24,079 nt of DNA from JBFLXN01 sp040755715 [NCBI: Candidatus Edwardsbacteria bacterium] (GTDB lineage Bacteria > Edwardsbacteria > AC1 > JBFLXN01): NCBI GenBank assembly GCA_040755715.1, contig JBFLXN010000022.1, positions 1 through 24,079 on the forward strand, given 5' to 3'. The notes beneath the pieces are model-generated. The model was not told the origin of the DNA. It was given only the letters and a program-made list of their open reading frames with translations, and made no database searches. Positions 22,099 to 24,079 of this stretch are shown piece by piece (positions within the stretch are counted from its first letter, which is position 1; each line of letters starts with the position of its first letter). A program made the position numbers and the translations under genes.

Positions 22099-22197
22099 TG
22101 TGAATAAGTCAGGCTGGGAACAGACTCTTTTAGAGATAACCTCTTGATTTTTAATGCCTTAGAGCAAGGGGTCGGATGTGGATAACCTTGTTGATAA
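22099..22197. promoter_or_regulatory. DnaA boxes upstream of dnaA
   Basis: TGTGAATAA (22099-22107), the perfect reverse-strand box TGTGGATAA (22177-22185) and the one-mismatch TGTTGATAA (22189-22197). They could serve autoregulation of dnaA or be part of oriC. Confidence 0.65.
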
Positions 22198-22308
22198 CTC
22201 TTCCTCTTGTCTGGCTTATATTTTCAGTTTTTGTGTTCTTCTTTTTAAGGATTCATAAGGGTTTTGGGGTTGTGAGTAAATCAAAAAATTTGATGAGGCT
22301 TGTAAAAT

Positions 22309-23646
22309 ATGGAAATTTCTGCTGAAAAAATTTGGAAGGATTGTCTCAACCGCATCAAAGATAGAGTTCACCACCAGACATTTGCTACCTGGTTGGAGCG
22401 CATTAAGGCGGTTGCTTTAAAAGAAGATAAACTTTCGGTCAAGGTGCCGAATAGATTCTTTATTGATTGGATAGGCAAACACTACCAGGGACTATTGCAA
22501 GATGCTTTGCAAGAAATTATGCAGAAGCCCATGGAATTGGAATTTCTTTCTGTTGATGATAAACCAATTCCTCGCAGTAAGGGACAAAGAATTGTGATGG
22601 AGACAGTCGCCGCCTCTTCAGTGAAAAACGGAGAGTTACGTTCTCGTTATACCTTTGAAAGTTTTGTGGTGGGTAAGAGCAATCATTTTGCCCATGCGGC
22701 TTCTATGGCGGTGGCTGAGGCTCCGGGTAAGGTTTATAATCCCCTCTTTATTTATGGTGGAGTCGGTTTAGGAAAGACACATCTCCTTCAGGCAGTTGGA
22801 AATTTTATCCGCACTAAGAGACCTAAATACAAAGTCTACTATGTTCCGGCTGAGAATTTTATGAACGAAATGGTCTCGGCCATACAACATGGAACGATGA
22901 CCGATTTTAAGAGCAAATATCGCAGTTTGGATATCCTCTTAATTGATGATGTCCAATTCCTTACAGGAAAAGTTGGGGTCCAAGAAGAAATCTTCCATAC
23001 CTTTAACTATCTCTATGATTCTCAAAAACAGATTACTTTCACTTCAGATAGACCTCCACGCGAAATTTCTCACTTAGAAGAAAGATTGGTCACCCGATTC
23101 CAATCAGGGCTGGTGGCTGACATTCAGATACCAGATTTAGAGACTCGGGTGGCCATTTTAAAAAGAAAGGCGGATGAAGAAGGAATGCCCATTCCCAATG
23201 ATGTAGCTCTCTATATTGCCGAAAGAATAAAATCAAATATTAGAGAACTGGAGGGTTCGTTAATTACTCTGTTTGCCTCTGCTTCTATTCAGGAGAAGGA
23301 AATTACCCTTGAATTTGCTCAGGAAATCTTAAAAGATATTTTTAAAGGAGAAAAGAAATTTTTTTCTATTGAGACAATCCAACAAGTAGTAGCTAAATTT
23401 TATGGGGTAAGTTTAGAAAGTCTTAAAAGTAAGAAGAGGACTGAGATAGTAGCTCTACCACGGCAAATTGCTATGTATTTAGCCAGAGAACTAACCACTG
23501 CTTCCTATCCCGAAATTGGCACTAGATTTGGTGGAAAAGACCATACCACCATCCTTTATGCCTATCAAAAAATAAAAGAAGAACTTAAAACCAACACAGA
23601 GTTGCAACAAACCTTAGAAAAAATTACAAAGTTAATAGAAGGTTAA
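22309..23646 (+). CDS. dnaA: Chromosomal replication initiator DnaA
   Basis: DnaA, which binds DnaA boxes at oriC and melts the origin. 445 residues: domain I (1-80, IWKDCLNRIKDRVHHQTFAT), a short linker, the AAA+ domain with Walker A GGVGLGKT (150-157), Walker B LLIDDVQFL and sensor regions, and domain IV with the DNA-binding signature FGGKDHTTILYAY near residue 405. The linker is short, about 30 residues. The ATG at 22309 has only a weak GAGG site. DnaA boxes lie on both sides. dnaN is not in the window, which ends 433 bp after the stop. Confidence 0.97.
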   Translation: MEISAEKIWKDCLNRIKDRVHHQTFATWLERIKAVALKEDKLSVKVPNRFFIDWIGKHYQGLLQDALQEIMQKPMELEFLSVDDKPIPRSKGQRIVMETVAASSVKNGELRSRYTFESFVVGKSNHFAHAASMAVAEAPGKVYNPLFIYGGVGLGKTHLLQAVGNFIRTKRPKYKVYYVPAENFMNEMVSAIQHGTMTDFKSKYRSLDILLIDDVQFLTGKVGVQEEIFHTFNYLYDSQKQITFTSDRPPREISHLEERLVTRFQSGLVADIQIPDLETRVAILKRKADEEGMPIPNDVALYIAERIKSNIRELEGSLITLFASASIQEKEITLEFAQEILKDIFKGEKKFFSIETIQQVVAKFYGVSLESLKSKKRTEIVALPRQIAMYLARELTTASYPEIGTRFGGKDHTTILYAYQKIKEELKTNTELQQTLEKITKLIEG

Positions 23647-23651
23647 AATTA

Positions 23652-23871
23652 TGTGAATAACATCCGCTGAAATTTTTACCTGTGCAAAAGTTGAGCAAAA
23701 AAGACACATTATCCACAAGAAATTCACATCCTGATTTCAGTGATAAAAAGAATGATGACAGCGATACTAGACCTCACCTTTTCCCTCTCCTAAAGCGTTA
23801 GGAGAGGGATTAAGGGAGAGGTCACCGTAATTAAACTAGAACAGAGTGAAGGTTATCTTAGGTAATTCACA
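23652..23871. promoter_or_regulatory. Putative oriC: DnaA boxes and AT-rich stretch after dnaA
   Basis: Boxes TGTGAATAA (23652-23660), perfect TTATCCACA (23709-23717) and one-mismatch TAATTCACA (23863-23871). Just beyond, 23883-23945 is very AT-rich (TTATATATATC and similar) and could be the unwinding element. The 433-bp region after dnaA contains these, a hairpin and a terminal repeat, and no gene. Confidence 0.6.
23773..23822. repeat. Hairpin CCCTCTCCTAA-AGCG-TTAGGAGAGGG
   Basis: A perfect 11-bp stem (23783-23793 and 23798-23808) with a 4-nt loop, flanked by outer CCTCACC / GGGAGAGGT arms. It may end dnaA transcription although no T-run follows. It is related to the repeat in the DUF2207-like gene. 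Confidence 0.7.
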
Positions 23872-23984
23872 CTTTTCACAGCCCCTAATTATATCTATAG
23901 TTTATATATATCTTTTAGTGGAAGATATATAGGTGAAAATAAATTACAGTGTTTTGTTAAATTTTGGCTCAAAATCTGCCTAGG

Positions 23985-24079
23985 AAAATCAAATATCAAA
24001 ATGTAAAAATCAAAATGACATATCAAAAATTAAAAACAAATTCCTTAATTTTGCATTTTGATATTTAAATTTTGCATTT
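23985..24079. repeat. AT-rich inverted repeat at the window end
   Basis: Units AATATCAAAATGTAAAAATC and CAAAATGACATATCAAAAAT are mirrored by TTTTGCATTTTGATATTT at the end. Similar units occur near 10060 and 19090. Confidence 0.6.

Larger units (their letters stand above)
21401..22308. other. 908-bp gene-free region upstream of dnaA
   Basis: No convincing gene. It holds an orphan promoter (21466-21494), two inverted-repeat elements (21564-21641 and 21751-21842), GC-rich inverted stretches (CCTGTCCGTT near 21848 mirrored by AACGGGCAGG near 21890), and DnaA boxes in its last 210 bp. The open frame at 21701-21934 crosses the repeats and has no ribosome site. Confidence 0.6.

Noticed and set aside
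1-24079. tRNA, rRNA or other standard RNA genes and insertion sequences
   Set aside because: I found no T-loop GGTTCGAATCC-like signature, no rRNA stretches and no transposase motifs on either strand.

Overview
The window is about 24 kb of AT-rich (roughly 40% GC by eye) bacterial chromosome ending in dnaA and a putative replication origin. A SurA-type chaperone with a signal peptide and two lipoproteins point to a two-membrane (diderm) bacterium. The gene set (DUF6485, DUF2207, PolX-PHP, a PATAN response regulator, HslUV with XerC) and the very repeat-rich intergenic spaces resemble uncultivated candidate-phylum genomes. I cannot name the lineage from sequence alone.

Layout. 31-3485 is all on the minus strand: an AAA-type ATPase with a DUF4143-like C-terminus, a QueG-like iron-sulfur protein and an OsmC protein in one probable operon, then DUF6485 and cutA. 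3805-7314 is on the plus strand: a SurA-like double parvulin, recF and coaE. 7315-7960 looks empty but holds two minus-strand micro-ORFs (16 and 13 codons) made almost only of Lys and Ala. Each has a near-perfect Shine-Dalgarno, and a consensus sigma-70 promoter precedes the first. 7961-11955 is a minus-strand operon xerC-hslV-lipoprotein-hslU-response regulator, the xerC-hslVU core being a classical arrangement. 12074-15934 is on the plus strand: a DUF2207-like membrane protein with a Gly-rich then alternating Cys-Ala tail, a short remnant of an AIR-synthase-like gene, a truncated cysK joined to a headless cysE, a small unknown gene and rsmE. 16125-19064 is a probable type II restriction-modification pair (beta-class methyltransferase with an inserted HTH-like segment, and a PD-(D/E)XK nuclease) overlapping a nitroreductase-like lipoprotein gene. 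19280-24079 holds PolX-PHP, a two-helix membrane peptide and dnaA, with DnaA boxes on both sides of dnaA.

The main non-gene theme is repeats. At least five families of short palindromic or inverted-repeat elements recur. Several have entered or recoded genes while keeping them open: two insertions in polX loops, a 7-nt tandem repeat in xerC, a palindrome in the DUF2207 gene, and repeat-derived C-termini of cutA, the nitroreductase and a hypothetical gene. Repeats also create false N-terminal extensions, so I moved the starts of recF, hslV, the response regulator, xerC and the DUF2207 gene to internal Met codons.

Most worth a second look are the Lys/Ala micro-ORFs, the Cys-Ala tail, the palindrome family that enters coding sequence, the cysK/cysE deletion-like junction and the restriction-modification locus.
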